Positions 42,126 to 51,585 of a stretch of 64,000 bases of DNA are shown one piece after another. Source of the DNA: Bacteroidota bacterium. GTDB lineage: Bacteria; Bacteroidota; Ignavibacteria; Kapaibacteriales; HRBIN21. Below the pieces are notes generated by a model, which did no database searches, was not told the DNA's origin, and worked only from the letters and a program-made list of their open reading frames with translations. Position numbers and translations under genes: made by a program. Numbering within the stretch: the stretch's first letter is position 1; each line of letters begins with the position of its first letter. The stretch spans positions 36,092 to 100,091 of the forward strand of contig JAUQPL010000007.1 of NCBI GenBank assembly GCA_030550395.1, read 5' to 3'.

Positions 42126-42896
42126 ATGCGGAGGTGGGGTATTGGAGTCGTAACGGTTGCTGTGGTGTTTTTATGGGCAGGGTGTGCAAAGGATGAGGGA
42201 GGGACAGGTCCGAGTAGTCCGCCGAACTACTTTCCGTTGAAGGTAGGGAACTGGTGGGTTTACAGAGGTGTTGAGCTAGACACGGCGGGGCTAGAGACCG
42301 GTCCGGAGTGGAGGGATTCAACGGTGGTTGTTGCTCAGGTAACCCTTCAGGGGCGTCAGGGGTATGTAATGGTGTCGCACTACAGCGGCGGGCGCTCGGG
42401 GAGTGATACAACAGTAGTGGCCTCGGAGCCAGGGCGGTTGTATATCTATGTGGGGGATGGTGAAGATGGAGATGGAATTCCTTTCCTGCGAGGCTGGGTC
42501 AAGTATGCAGACTATTCGGCTTCTTCCTGGAACATATGGGACACAACACTCACCAATGTCCCACTTGATTCCAATCTAACAACCTCTGGGACTTTTAGCT
42601 GGCGCGGTGAGCGGGGGGGGACGATGGCGGTAACGGTGAAGGGGCGTACGGTGACAGCGCAGGAATTCCGTGTGGTGGGGAGCTTCAGTGGGAAGTTGTA
42701 TAATCAGAGAATTGAGATCGGGACACTCAGCTATACCAGGGTTGAGCGTCTATGGGTAGCAGAGAACATCGGGGTTGTACGAGGGCAATTGGACCCATCA
42801 GAGCTCGTGATACGATCGCCTCTTATTCCTGGTGGTGAGATGCGGCAAAAGGAAGAGGGCGAGCGCACGGTCTTGATGGATTATTTCGTCCAGTAA
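42126..42896 (+). CDS. Secreted lipoprotein of unknown function
   Basis: The 256-aa protein has a lipoprotein signal with lipobox LWAGC (Cys 20), followed by a Gly/Ser/Pro linker and the motif YFPLKVGNWWVYRG, which recurs in lipoproteins of FCB-group bacteria. The rest is predicted beta-rich with charged tips (GEDGDGIPFLRGWVKYAD). No enzyme motif is visible. The ATG at 42126 follows a strong AAGGAGGA site. The tRNA-Ser(TGA) gene starts 21 bases after its stop. Confidence 0.8.
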   Translation: MRRWGIGVVTVAVVFLWAGCAKDEGGTGPSSPPNYFPLKVGNWWVYRGVELDTAGLETGPEWRDSTVVVAQVTLQGRQGYVMVSHYSGGRSGSDTTVVASEPGRLYIYVGDGEDGDGIPFLRGWVKYADYSASSWNIWDTTLTNVPLDSNLTTSGTFSWRGERGGTMAVTVKGRTVTAQEFRVVGSFSGKLYNQRIEIGTLSYTRVERLWVAENIGVVRGQLDPSELVIRSPLIPGGEMRQKEEGERTVLMDYFVQ

Positions 42897-42917
42897 GGCC
42901 GGAGTGGCTCTGGTTGC

Positions 42918-43000
42918 GGAGGGTTCGCCTAAGTGGTAGGGCAGCGGTCTTGAAAACCGCCGGGCTAACGCCCATGAGGGTTCGAGTCCCTCACCCTCCG
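42918..43000 (+). tRNA. tRNA-Ser (anticodon TGA)
   Basis: The acceptor stem GGAGGGT pairs with ACCCTCC. The anticodon stem GCGGT/ACCGC encloses CTTGAAA with anticodon TGA. The variable arm GGGC-TAAC-GCCC marks a class II tRNA, and the T arm GAGGG/CCCTC has a TTCGAGT loop. The discriminator is G and CCA is not encoded. Confidence 0.97.
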
Positions 43001-43042
43001 CTCCTTTAGGGGAAGGTAAGGGAGTATGTCGGCAGCTCAGGG

Positions 43043-43465
43043 CTATGGCTGAGGGAGTGAGAGAATTTCACACTCTACCTCAGCAACCCCTTGGTGGAGC
43101 ATGTCCAGGGCTTGGGCGGCGGCTTCCGAAAGGTCTAGGATGCGGTCGGGGAGATGAGGACCTCGGTCGTTGATGCGGACGATAACGGAGCGCTGGTTCT
43201 GTACGTGCGTAACCCGCAGGCGGGTACCGAAGGGCAAACTGCGGTGAGCTGCTGTGAGCGCCATTGGGTCATAGATTTCCCCGCTGGCGGTAAACCGTCC
43301 GGCGAATTCCCGTCCGTAGTATGAGGCCAATCCACGGAATCGGTTGGGCTCTGGGCTTTTGGTCGTAGTAGTAAAGCGGGCTGTGGAAGCACATCCCCAG
43401 AGGGAGACACAGAAGATGCCTACAAGGGCAAGATTTCGGCCAGGGGAATGCCGAAAGTTCTTCAT
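43043..43465 (-). CDS. rlpA: RlpA-like septal ring lytic transglycosylase lipoprotein
   Basis: RlpA-type proteins cleave denuded peptidoglycan glycans near the septum. The 140-aa protein has a lipobox (LWGC), then a double-psi beta-barrel domain with GLASYYGREFAGRFTASGE, LTAAHRSLPFGTRLRV, VIVRINDRGP and ILDLSEAAAQAL. There is no C-terminal SPOR domain, so septal targeting may differ from E. coli RlpA. It follows tamB by 8 bases on the same strand. Confidence 0.93.
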   Translation of the reverse strand: MKNFRHSPGRNLALVGIFCVSLWGCASTARFTTTTKSPEPNRFRGLASYYGREFAGRFTASGEIYDPMALTAAHRSLPFGTRLRVTHVQNQRSVIVRINDRGPHLPDRILDLSEAAAQALDMLHQGVAEVECEILSLPQP

Positions 43466-43473
43466 GGTCGCCG

Positions 43474-46400
43474 TTAGAGTCTTACGCTGATGCGGACTTC
43501 CCAGAGGCGTTGGGTAGAGGGCAAGACGACAGTTGTTGTGCCCGTGGTTGTGCTCAGTTGCAAGAGCACCTTTCGGAGGAAAGCTGTTTCACCGCGTAGG
43601 AGTTCGCTCAGGGGGATCTCAACGGTAAACTCTGCCTGTTGGAGTGGGCTGGTTAAAAATCCGCCCCAGCGGAGCGTAATACCGCCCAACTGTCCTGTAA
43701 TGCGGGCCCGTATTTGTTCTAAGTCAAAGGTTCCCGTTGTGGGATCCAGTTGAACATCGTAGACGGCTCCAATCCCGCGAAGGAGTTCTGTTGCGGCTTT
43801 GGAGGCAATGGTGGAAAGATTCGCCAGTGGAACTTCGCGCCCAATGTTTCCGTTCGCAGTCCATGTCCCTTCCAGTTCTTCTTGCGTGCGGCCGACTAAG
43901 AGAAGCCAGACGACGTCGTTGAAAAGTTTGCTTTCATCCCCGCTTCCAGCAACGCCGGCGATACTATAGCTCCAGTTGCCGATGGAGAGGTTCCGGCGGG
44001 TTCCACGGAGTGTGAAACGAATCTCGTAGCTTTGCCGCTGGTTATTGATGAGGCGAAATCCTTGGTAGCTGACTTCTATGTCCAGCTCGGGGTTGTCTAT
44101 TTCGCCGGTTGTAAAGCTGATGGTACCGCTGGCGGTGAAGTTGCGATAGAACTTATATACTGAGCCAGGTCGCAGACGCAGACGCCCAAGGAGTTGGGGA
44201 GTTTCTTCCGGACCGGTTACATAGGCTAATGGAGTTGCAGGGTTTTCCGCTTCCAGCTCTGCGATCAATTGTTGTGTTGGGGCAAGGTCCATCGTGATGG
44301 AGATGTTCCCCAGGAGGTACACTCGGAGGTCATAGAAGAGCCGCTCTGCCAAGCCTGACTCGGCGGGGAGTGCTGCAGGAGGTGGGGCGGAAGAGGTGTC
44401 TTGTGAGGAAGGGGCAGTTGTAGGAGTGGTCCAGTAGTAATCAGCAAGGAGAGGCGTTGGGGGAGGAGATGTCCACGCGTCGGCGGGCAGGAAGAGGCGG
44501 GCTGTCCGAACGAGCAGAGTCCCGATAAGGCGTGGACGGTCCCAGGTCCCTATCAGCTGAACGGGCGGCTGTCCCGTGGCAATGATGAGCGGTCCGTAGA
44601 CAGGGGCGTAAACGCGAGCAGAACTGTAGTTGAGGACCAGGAGTTGGGGGGACTGAAACTGGAGGTCAAAACTCCATGGGCGGAGTTCGCGCAACCCAAT
44701 GGTTCCTGTCACTGTTGCCATGCCGTTGGGGAGTTCCTCAGGGAGGTTGCGCAGTATGAAGCGGTTGATCTTAAGCTGTTGCTCCTGCATCTGGAGGTTG
44801 AAGGTAGCAGTGTACGAAATCCCTGTTCGACCTAGCTGGAAGGCAAGCAAATCGCTTTGGGCAGAGCCTACGATGTGAAAGTCTGTAGGAAGAAAACCCT
44901 GGAGGGCCAACGTCGCACTAAGCGTGCCGCGGAGTTGGCGGAGTTCGGGGATGAAGAGGTTGAGCAAGGCGGCGTTGAGTCGCTCAGCCTCAACCCGTGC
45001 GGAAATAGGGACCCGACGGTATAGCTCTTCTCGGCTGGGTAAGGAAAAGAGGTGCACGCGGAGGGAGTGAGAGCTATCCATCAGAGCTATCGTTCCACTC
45101 ATCACGCCTGTATCAAGGGCCGCAGTAAGCCGCAGGGTTCCCAACCCAATGGCATCATAGCGGAATTGTCTCAGTACAAGCCTCAGCTGGAGCTGAGGGG
45201 AATGCCATGAACCGGAGAGCAAAGCCGTGAGGGTATCTATTTCGCCTTGAAGGGAGGAAAGCTCTGGGTAACGGTGCTCTAGGGGAAGGAGGCGCCAGAG
45301 GTCCAGGAGTTGCGCCTTTTGGAGTTCAGCCTTCAGCAGTTCTACGGAATCCCTGCTGACAACGCCAAAGAAACGGAGGTATTCACTGCCACGGCGCTCC
45401 AATTCGACAGTGTCTATAGTGAGCCTGGTCGGTGTAAGCTGGAGAGAAAATGCGGAAGAGTTTTCCCAGTGGAAGTTGGTGGAGAAATGGTGGAATTGGA
45501 GGGTGTGGGTTGTGATAACATAACCGGCAGTGTTCCGCTGCACAGAAAGCGAGCACTCTACAGCAAGGAGATGGGCCAGAGCGGCGTGGAAATTCGCCGT
45601 ACCCTCAGTACCACTGAATTCCCAATGCAGGGAGAGAGTATCCAGCACTTTGTCTTGCCAGCCGAGCCAGAGGCTGTGGAGCGCTCCCCGGAAGCTTTTC
45701 AGGGCTGGGTAGGATTTGAAGGTCTGGAAGCCAAAGGTAACTCTATCCAGGCGGAGCCATTCGGTGTGAAGGGAAAGTGAGTCATTGCTGGTGCTCAGAG
45801 CAAGGCGCCCTGTGAAATGGTCTATCTGGAGCAAGGCAGTGTCCGGGTTGACAGTGAGGGAGCCGGTAGCAGAGAGTGTCCCATGGAGCTGGAGTGGGTG
45901 AAGCCACTGGGTCAACCATGCAGGGTCTCGGAAGTCTATCCGAAAGTGGATGCTGGCGCTATCAGGAAGGGGCATTCGGGGAGGTAGTGAAGGGGCTTGT
46001 GCAGAGAGTGGACGCTGGTGCTCGTACAGCCAGTGAACGACGGCAGTTCCGAGGGACTGCATAGTTTGGGGTAGCGTGGACAAGCGCCAGTTTCCGGAAA
46101 GCTGGATTGTGAACGCTTCGGCGGTGGCCTCCAAGAAGCGAGCAGAGGCAGAGGGCCGACGCAAATGGAGCGCCAATTCAAATGGCAGTAGGGTCCAGTT
46201 GGGGTACTGAAGCTCTTCCACATGTGCCCGCACAAAGCCTTCTATGCTATCGGGGTGGATGCCATGCCCGGCCAGTTCGAGGCGACTGGTCAGTGCTTCC
46301 GGTAGCATCGTATCACCAACGAGGGCTGCTATTGGGAAACGAGATGCGGACAATTGCAAACGGTATGCTGGCGGTGAGGAGGTGAGCTGTATCCATCCGG

Positions 46401-47913
46401 TTAAGTTTGCCGTGGCAGTGTCTGTGGGTTGGAGAATCCGACAGGAGACGGTGTCCAGCTGGAGAAACCCGCTGCTGAGATGGGCGGATATGAGAGCTTG
46501 CTGGAGGGGTAGAGTCCCGATTTGCCCGCTGGTGAACTGAGCAGATAGGTGCGCATCCGCCTGCTGGAGGTTCTTCCCACTCCCATGGAGCCTGAGCGTT
46601 CCACCGAGGTTAGCTGGTCGAGGAAGGAAGGGGGTCAGGTCCAGTTTCGCCGTAGAGAGAGTGATATCGTAGCGGGGGGTGGGAGTATTCCATTGATGGA
46701 GGTGGGCTCGCAGGCGAACGGCGCCGATAGCCGTTCGTAATTGGCCTTCCGCTTCGGCGATGTGGGGGCTGAGAGTAAAGCGGAGTGTGCGGATCTGGAG
46801 GAATCGTAGCAAGTGTCCTTCCGGTGGCAGCTCGGGTAAGAGGTGGCCAAGAAGCTCCAGGGGAACAAAGGCAGATTCAACGACTCCGCGGACGGTAGGA
46901 CCCTCCCATGGGCGGACCCATACTGAGTGCAAGGTGGCGTGGGCTTTCCCCAAGCGGATATCCATATGGGCAAATTGCAACCGCTGGAGTGTTCCGGAGA
47001 ATTCGGCGTTCCCAGATACTGTACCGGGGAGAGTGGGTAGTGTGGGGAACCAGTGCCCAATGCGAGAGGGCAGGAGCGAGTCCAAGCGGAAAAAGCCTTG
47101 CCAATGTCCCAATTGTACAATGGAGTCGGGGGACAGAGCGTGGGAAGCTTCCCGCTCTGGGATTTGGATTTGGACGTCCATCCGGCAGCCTATTGCCGGC
47201 ATGCGCAGCCGCACATTCTCAAAGCGCAATTGGGATGGGGTCAAGGCAGCATGAGCTTGGAAATGGTCAACAGTAGCACCAGAAAGTTGCTCACGGAAGC
47301 GCAGTCCTCGGATGGTTACATACACACGGCGCTGTCGGAAAAAGGCCGCTGCGCTGCCAAGGAGCTCCAAATTGTGTATATCCCAGCGCCCCTGTCCCAG
47401 AACACCCGGAGTGCTGGGGCTCAGGGAATCGATAATGATGATCGTTCCATTGCGAATGTTCACGCCTCGGAGCCAGAGTGAAAGGTCAGGCGGTTGTTCG
47501 CTCGGAGCACCAGAGCGCACCAACCGTTCAAAGTTCCAGAGACCATCCCGCCCGCGGATGAGGCGGACCGAGACCCCATCCAATGACAGCGTGGGGAGTG
47601 TGATCCGGCGCTGACTCAGGGCGAAGGCTTCGTAGGCTATCGTGGCATGGGGGATGCGAACAATGGTGTCGCCAGAAGCATCTTGCACGATAAGCTCGAA
47701 GAGCTCAATGCCAGAGAACCCGCGTAAGTAAACCCCGCCGAGGGAGAGCTTACCATTGAGCTCACGGTTGAGCCGTTCAATGAGCTGTTGGAAAAGCCAT
47801 AGCTGGATTGCGGGGACTTGTAAGAGCGCAAGTGCACCAAGCCCGAGGGCGAGGATAGTCGCCGCTACCACTCCTGCGGAACGGAGCCACCGTCGGTGCG
47901 AACGGCCGGGCAT
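43474..47913 (-). CDS. tamB: TamB-like translocation and assembly module protein
   Basis: TamB family proteins span the periplasm and are linked to lipid transport and to outer-membrane protein assembly. The 1479-aa protein has an N-terminal membrane helix (AGVVAATILALGLGALALL) and an AsmA-like opening (LNRELNGKLSLGGVYLRGF). A very long beta-rich middle follows, then a C-terminal DUF490 part with PGSVYKFYRNFTASGTISFTTG, NPELDIEVSYQG and ITLRWGGFLTSPLQQAEFTV. The size and domain order are normal. Upstream in the same direction are an M42 peptidase and IDH; a TamA-like partner is not in the window. Confidence 0.92.
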   Translation of the reverse strand: MPGRSHRRWLRSAGVVAATILALGLGALALLQVPAIQLWLFQQLIERLNRELNGKLSLGGVYLRGFSGIELFELIVQDASGDTIVRIPHATIAYEAFALSQRRITLPTLSLDGVSVRLIRGRDGLWNFERLVRSGAPSEQPPDLSLWLRGVNIRNGTIIIIDSLSPSTPGVLGQGRWDIHNLELLGSAAAFFRQRRVYVTIRGLRFREQLSGATVDHFQAHAALTPSQLRFENVRLRMPAIGCRMDVQIQIPEREASHALSPDSIVQLGHWQGFFRLDSLLPSRIGHWFPTLPTLPGTVSGNAEFSGTLQRLQFAHMDIRLGKAHATLHSVWVRPWEGPTVRGVVESAFVPLELLGHLLPELPPEGHLLRFLQIRTLRFTLSPHIAEAEGQLRTAIGAVRLRAHLHQWNTPTPRYDITLSTAKLDLTPFLPRPANLGGTLRLHGSGKNLQQADAHLSAQFTSGQIGTLPLQQALISAHLSSGFLQLDTVSCRILQPTDTATANLTGWIQLTSSPPAYRLQLSASRFPIAALVGDTMLPEALTSRLELAGHGIHPDSIEGFVRAHVEELQYPNWTLLPFELALHLRRPSASARFLEATAEAFTIQLSGNWRLSTLPQTMQSLGTAVVHWLYEHQRPLSAQAPSLPPRMPLPDSASIHFRIDFRDPAWLTQWLHPLQLHGTLSATGSLTVNPDTALLQIDHFTGRLALSTSNDSLSLHTEWLRLDRVTFGFQTFKSYPALKSFRGALHSLWLGWQDKVLDTLSLHWEFSGTEGTANFHAALAHLLAVECSLSVQRNTAGYVITTHTLQFHHFSTNFHWENSSAFSLQLTPTRLTIDTVELERRGSEYLRFFGVVSRDSVELLKAELQKAQLLDLWRLLPLEHRYPELSSLQGEIDTLTALLSGSWHSPQLQLRLVLRQFRYDAIGLGTLRLTAALDTGVMSGTIALMDSSHSLRVHLFSLPSREELYRRVPISARVEAERLNAALLNLFIPELRQLRGTLSATLALQGFLPTDFHIVGSAQSDLLAFQLGRTGISYTATFNLQMQEQQLKINRFILRNLPEELPNGMATVTGTIGLRELRPWSFDLQFQSPQLLVLNYSSARVYAPVYGPLIIATGQPPVQLIGTWDRPRLIGTLLVRTARLFLPADAWTSPPPTPLLADYYWTTPTTAPSSQDTSSAPPPAALPAESGLAERLFYDLRVYLLGNISITMDLAPTQQLIAELEAENPATPLAYVTGPEETPQLLGRLRLRPGSVYKFYRNFTASGTISFTTGEIDNPELDIEVSYQGFRLINNQRQSYEIRFTLRGTRRNLSIGNWSYSIAGVAGSGDESKLFNDVVWLLLVGRTQEELEGTWTANGNIGREVPLANLSTIASKAATELLRGIGAVYDVQLDPTTGTFDLEQIRARITGQLGGITLRWGGFLTSPLQQAEFTVEIPLSELLRGETAFLRKVLLQLSTTTGTTTVVLPSTQRLWEVRISVRL

Positions 47914-47923
47914 GCACGTTGTG

Positions 47924-48961
47924 TTAGGCTATTTGGAATTCCGCCGAGCGTTCTAAGAAACGGCGGAGCAATTGGATTGCTGCTTCAACATCAGCTTTGT
48001 GCACGCATTCTACAACGGAGTGCGTATAGCGGTTGGGTATGGAGATGGTGCAGACGGGGATTCCTGCACGACTGAGCTGTATTGCCGCGGCATCAGTACC
48101 TCCGCGAGGCAACACCTCTAACTGGTGCGGAATGTGTTCCTCTTCGGCTATCTGCCGGAGGAAGCGCACCAACCCAGGGTGGGAAATGGAGTAGGAGTCC
48201 ACGATTTTGATAGCAACTCCTTTGCCCAAGCGGGTGCATTGCTGATGCTCTTCCATTCCAGGGGTATCGGCGGCAATGGTTACATCAATTGCAATGCCGA
48301 TATCGGGGTTCAGACCAAAGGCCGCCGTGCGGGCACCGCGGAGCCCGACCTCTTCCTGAACAGTTGCGACGGCGTAGATGGTGTCGGCGCTCTGGGTGAA
48401 GCTCTTAAAAGCCTGCAACATAACGTAGAGACCAACACGGTCATCCAACGTCTTACCTGTGTAGAAGTGCCCCATCTCAATGAGCTCGCGTTCCAGCGTG
48501 ATCGGGTCACCGATGCTGACGAGCTCCTGGACCTCCTCGGCCGGCAGTCCGACATCGATGAAGAGCTCCTCTAAGGGAATGACCTTTGAGCGTTCCTCGG
48601 GCGTTGTCAGATGTGTTGCTTTAATCCCAATGACCCCGTCCAGGATGCGCTTGCCGTAGACCTTGACTCGCTGGGCGACCAGTGTGCGTGGATCAAAGCC
48701 GCCGAGCGGGTGGAAGTAGAGGAAGCCATCCTTGTGGATGAAGCGAACGACGAAGGCAATTTCATCCATATGGGCCGCAAGCATAATCGTGCGCGGGTGT
48801 GTGCCTGTCCCGGCGCGGCGGGCGATAACATTTCCCATAGCATCGGTGCGAATCTCATCGGCGTAGTTCCGCAGCTCCTCTATGACCAGTTGCCGGAGAG
48901 CTTCTTCCCGTCCAGGGACACCCGGTGTTGCGCAGAGGCGCTTGAGCAGTTCTACGGACAT
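47924..48961 (-). CDS. M42 family aminopeptidase (FrvX/TET-like)
   Basis: M42 enzymes are cytoplasmic, often dodecameric, metal-dependent aminopeptidases. The 345-aa protein has the metal ligands in LAAHMDEIAFVV (His), TLDDRVGLYVML (bridging Asp), QEEVGLRGA (catalytic Glu and Glu ligand), IAIDVTIAADTPG (Asp) and the late IPNRYTHSVVE (His). The length is typical. It is 25 bases downstream of the IDH gene and 10 bases upstream of tamB in the same transcription direction. Confidence 0.95.
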   Translation of the reverse strand: MSVELLKRLCATPGVPGREEALRQLVIEELRNYADEIRTDAMGNVIARRAGTGTHPRTIMLAAHMDEIAFVVRFIHKDGFLYFHPLGGFDPRTLVAQRVKVYGKRILDGVIGIKATHLTTPEERSKVIPLEELFIDVGLPAEEVQELVSIGDPITLERELIEMGHFYTGKTLDDRVGLYVMLQAFKSFTQSADTIYAVATVQEEVGLRGARTAAFGLNPDIGIAIDVTIAADTPGMEEHQQCTRLGKGVAIKIVDSYSISHPGLVRFLRQIAEEEHIPHQLEVLPRGGTDAAAIQLSRAGIPVCTISIPNRYTHSVVECVHKADVEAAIQLLRRFLERSAEFQIA

Positions 48962-48986
48962 GGGGTATGGGAGCGATTGTGGGACT

Positions 48987-50417
48987 TCATTCTTCCCCTT
49001 GAGCTTTGCTGTAGAGAGCGGTACCGTTGACGTGGTGGAGCTTTTCTACGTGCATCCACACAATTCCTGCAGAAGTCAGTTGGGAGAGGGCTTCCAGGAT
49101 GTCATTGTCGTTGAGCACACTTTCCGAAAGGTAGCGGCATCGGTACCAGTCTACCAGGACGATAGGAGGTGTGGCTCCTGGATACACCTTCGTTCCGCGG
49201 TTGGAAATCATCTGGAGTCGGAGCTTCCCTAAGCATTCGGGGAGCTTAGGGATTCCTTTGGGAGAGTGCACGAAGACATCAATGCCGCAGAGTTCCCATG
49301 CGGGGGATGATTCAGTTGTAATCGGCTGTGGGGCAATGGCGGATGCAGGGGGAAGGTAGGCTTCCTCAGTGAAATCCAGCGGTTGGAGGTTGCTAATGAT
49401 GGCACGGGTGAATTCTCGTGTAGAGGCGTTCCCGTGGAGGTCCCGCGTGCGGATCCCACTGGCAAGAGTTAGGCGCAGTGCTTCCTCAATACGCTGGGCG
49501 TGACGGTGGAGACTAAGGAAGTGGAGCATTTGAACAGCGGAAAGGAGTAGAGCGGTCGGGTTCGCTATCCCTTTCCCTGCAATGTCGGGGGCGGAGCCGT
49601 GGACAGCTTCAAAGACCGCACGACCGTGTCCGAGGTTGCCTCCAGGGGCCACACCCAGCCCGCCGACCAGTCCGGCACAGAGATCGCTGACGATGTCACC
49701 GAAGAGATTCGGTAACACCAAGACATCAAAGCTCTCCGGGCGCACTACTAACTGCATGCAGAGGTTGTCAATGAGAATATCGTCCGCCTGCAGTTCGGGA
49801 TACTCCGAGGCGATGGCGTAGAAGCGCTCCCGGAAGAGGCCATCGCTCATCTTATGGATGTTTGCTTTGTGAACGCAGGTAATGCGGCGGCGTCCCTGCT
49901 TACGGGCCAGTTCAAAGGCGAAGCGAAGGAAGATGTCAGAACCTGGGCGGGTCATAATCCGGAGCTGCTGGACAACGTCGGGGGTTTGCCAATATTCAAT
50001 GCCGCCGTAGGTGTCTTCGATGTTTTCCCGCAGGACGATGAGGTCAACGTTTTCAAAGCGAGTTCGTATGCCTGGCAGTGAGCGTGCTGGGCGCACGTTT
50101 GCAAAGAGGTCTAATGCCTTACGGATAGTAACGTTGATGCTTTTGTGCCCTATCCCAATAGGCGTTGTCGTGGGTCCCTTGAGGGCAACGCGGTTGCGGA
50201 GGATAGATTCCAATGTCTGCGGCGGCAGGGGAGTCCCGTACCGCTGCAGGCACTCCAAGCCTGCGGGTTGCTCATCCCATTCAATAGGGACCCCAGCGGC
50301 ATCAAGGATCTCCTGCACAGCCGTTGTGATCTCCGGGCCAATCCCATCCCCGCGGATTAGCGTGACGCGGACCACGTTCTGCTTGCTCGGCTCTAAGCTC
50401 ATTGCCGTAACAGCCAT
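48987..50417 (-). CDS. icd: Isocitrate dehydrogenase, Thermus-like type with long C-terminus
   Basis: IDH oxidises isocitrate to 2-oxoglutarate in the TCA cycle. The protein is about 476 aa and has the N-terminal TLIRGDGIGPEI, LKGPTTTPIG, the substrate motif VRPARSLPG, RENIEDTYGGIEY, VHKANIHKMSDGLFRE, LPNLFGDIVSDLCAGLVGG and the cofactor loop EAVHGSAPDIAGKGIANPTA. From about residue 340 an extra 130 residues follow, as in Thermus-type IDHs. The cofactor preference is not certain. The ATG at 50417 is used; GTG at 50429, overlapping the upstream stop as GTGA, and ATG at 50402 are alternatives. Confidence 0.9.
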   Translation of the reverse strand: MAVTAMSLEPSKQNVVRVTLIRGDGIGPEITTAVQEILDAAGVPIEWDEQPAGLECLQRYGTPLPPQTLESILRNRVALKGPTTTPIGIGHKSINVTIRKALDLFANVRPARSLPGIRTRFENVDLIVLRENIEDTYGGIEYWQTPDVVQQLRIMTRPGSDIFLRFAFELARKQGRRRITCVHKANIHKMSDGLFRERFYAIASEYPELQADDILIDNLCMQLVVRPESFDVLVLPNLFGDIVSDLCAGLVGGLGVAPGGNLGHGRAVFEAVHGSAPDIAGKGIANPTALLLSAVQMLHFLSLHRHAQRIEEALRLTLASGIRTRDLHGNASTREFTRAIISNLQPLDFTEEAYLPPASAIAPQPITTESSPAWELCGIDVFVHSPKGIPKLPECLGKLRLQMISNRGTKVYPGATPPIVLVDWYRCRYLSESVLNDNDILEALSQLTSAGIVWMHVEKLHHVNGTALYSKAQGEE

Positions 50418-50425
50418 CTTTTGTT

Positions 50426-51262
50426 TCACCGAAGCCGGAGAGGAGTTGAGGCAGCTTGCAGGACTTCGTATGTTGTGCCGTAGCGATGGACGAAGGCAAC
50501 GATGGAGCAGTGGTAAGGGTTCCAGTCCTTGTCAGGAGGGAGGCGGTAGGTATACTGGCGTTGGAGCACTGCTCCGGCGGGCGCTCCTGTTGGGTCTAAA
50601 GCCTCGCCCCACGGGCCCAGGACACCGTCTCGGAGTACAAACCGGTGAACGTAGTTCGGAATATCGGGGGGATTCCGACGGTAGTCCAGCTGGTACTGTA
50701 TGACGCTGTCCTCCACGACGTAGAGGGCTAAGTAATGGTCAGGGGCACCCGGTTGGAGGTAGCGGACAGTGACTTCAATGGTGACCAACCGGCTGGTGGT
50801 GTCCAGCTCTGCTTCCAGAGATAGCGAGAGTGGCGCATTGCGCTGCAGTTCCGTAGCAATCGCTGCTGCCCACCTATCCTTACCCAGGATATGTCCGGTC
50901 GGGTATCCCCGCCGGTTGACCATGCCGTTGGGATTGCCTGCTTGGCTGATCTTAAAGAAGCGGTCTAATTCCTCAGCGACAGGGTTACGGAAGTCATACG
51001 TATACGGTGGTGCCGTTGGTCGAGCAAAGAATCCGGCATGGACGCTTATGACAATGAGGCGGTTGCCATAGAGCTGCCGTAGTTCTTCAGCGCGCTCGTG
51101 CGCTTCCGGGCAATTCCCACAGCGAAATCCCGTATAGTCTTCCAGCAGCACTGTAGCTTGTGCTGTGTCGGGTACCGATGTTGGAGTTTCCCGATACGGC
51201 GGCTGAACGATATCACATGCAACAAGCCACCAGCTGAGCCCCACGAGGATGCTTTTCCACAT
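50426..51262 (-). CDS. Omp28-related lipoprotein with thioredoxin-like CxxC
   Basis: The 278-aa protein has a lipoprotein signal (ILVGLSWWLVAC, Cys 16). A thioredoxin-like domain follows with VLLEDYTGFRCGNCPEAHE, in which CGNC is the likely redox site, then an Omp28-type beta domain ending NPYHCSIVAFVHRYGTTYEVLQA. Omp28-like proteins are common surface or outer-membrane lipoproteins in Bacteroidetes; some are T9SS-linked, but no sorting domain is seen here. ATG 51262 is used because it gives the lipoprotein signal. It overlaps or abuts the IDH gene. Confidence 0.85.
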   Translation of the reverse strand: MWKSILVGLSWWLVACDIVQPPYRETPTSVPDTAQATVLLEDYTGFRCGNCPEAHERAEELRQLYGNRLIVISVHAGFFARPTAPPYTYDFRNPVAEELDRFFKISQAGNPNGMVNRRGYPTGHILGKDRWAAAIATELQRNAPLSLSLEAELDTTSRLVTIEVTVRYLQPGAPDHYLALYVVEDSVIQYQLDYRRNPPDIPNYVHRFVLRDGVLGPWGEALDPTGAPAGAVLQRQYTYRLPPDKDWNPYHCSIVAFVHRYGTTYEVLQAASTPLRLR

Positions 51263-51585
51263 TGAAGCGCCAGGAGTAAAAGACACATCCGGACTTCCCA
51301 ATGCAAGCGCGTTGACGACTATGGTGCATCATGATGCTTAACGGTAAGATGTATTCGAGGGCTTTGAACTAAACTGGCAGAAGCACAAGGGCAGCCTGGG
51401 GATGCCGTATCTTCGTTGGGAGCTGGGTCTGCACGTATCCGATTGTGGGGCGATGCATTCGCCTCGCAATCCTGAAACAGGCGAATAGCACCGTCACGGG
51501 AACCGACGCGTGGAGATCGTGCTTTTGCCTTAAGCCCTCGTTATACCCTTACGGCTCCCACGGTGGAGCGTGGGAGCCCGTCCGG
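51263..51585. other. 323-base gap without a gene; possible RNA or leader region
   Basis: No convincing reading frame is visible on either strand. The stretch separates the Omp28-like gene (transcribed leftwards from 51262) from the end of the peroxiredoxin gene (also leftwards). It should therefore hold the Omp28 operon promoter and the peroxiredoxin terminator. It contains several short dyads and a perfect hairpin at 51553-51578. I recognise no tmRNA, RNase P, SRP or riboswitch signature. Confidence 0.5.
51553..51578. terminator. Strong hairpin downstream of the peroxiredoxin gene
   Basis: A perfect 10-bp stem GGCTCCCACG with its complement and a GTGGAG loop starts 8 bases after the peroxiredoxin stop on the minus strand. 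Neither side has a clear T-run, so it is a probable transcript end or stabilising hairpin and not a classical terminator. Confidence 0.45.
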
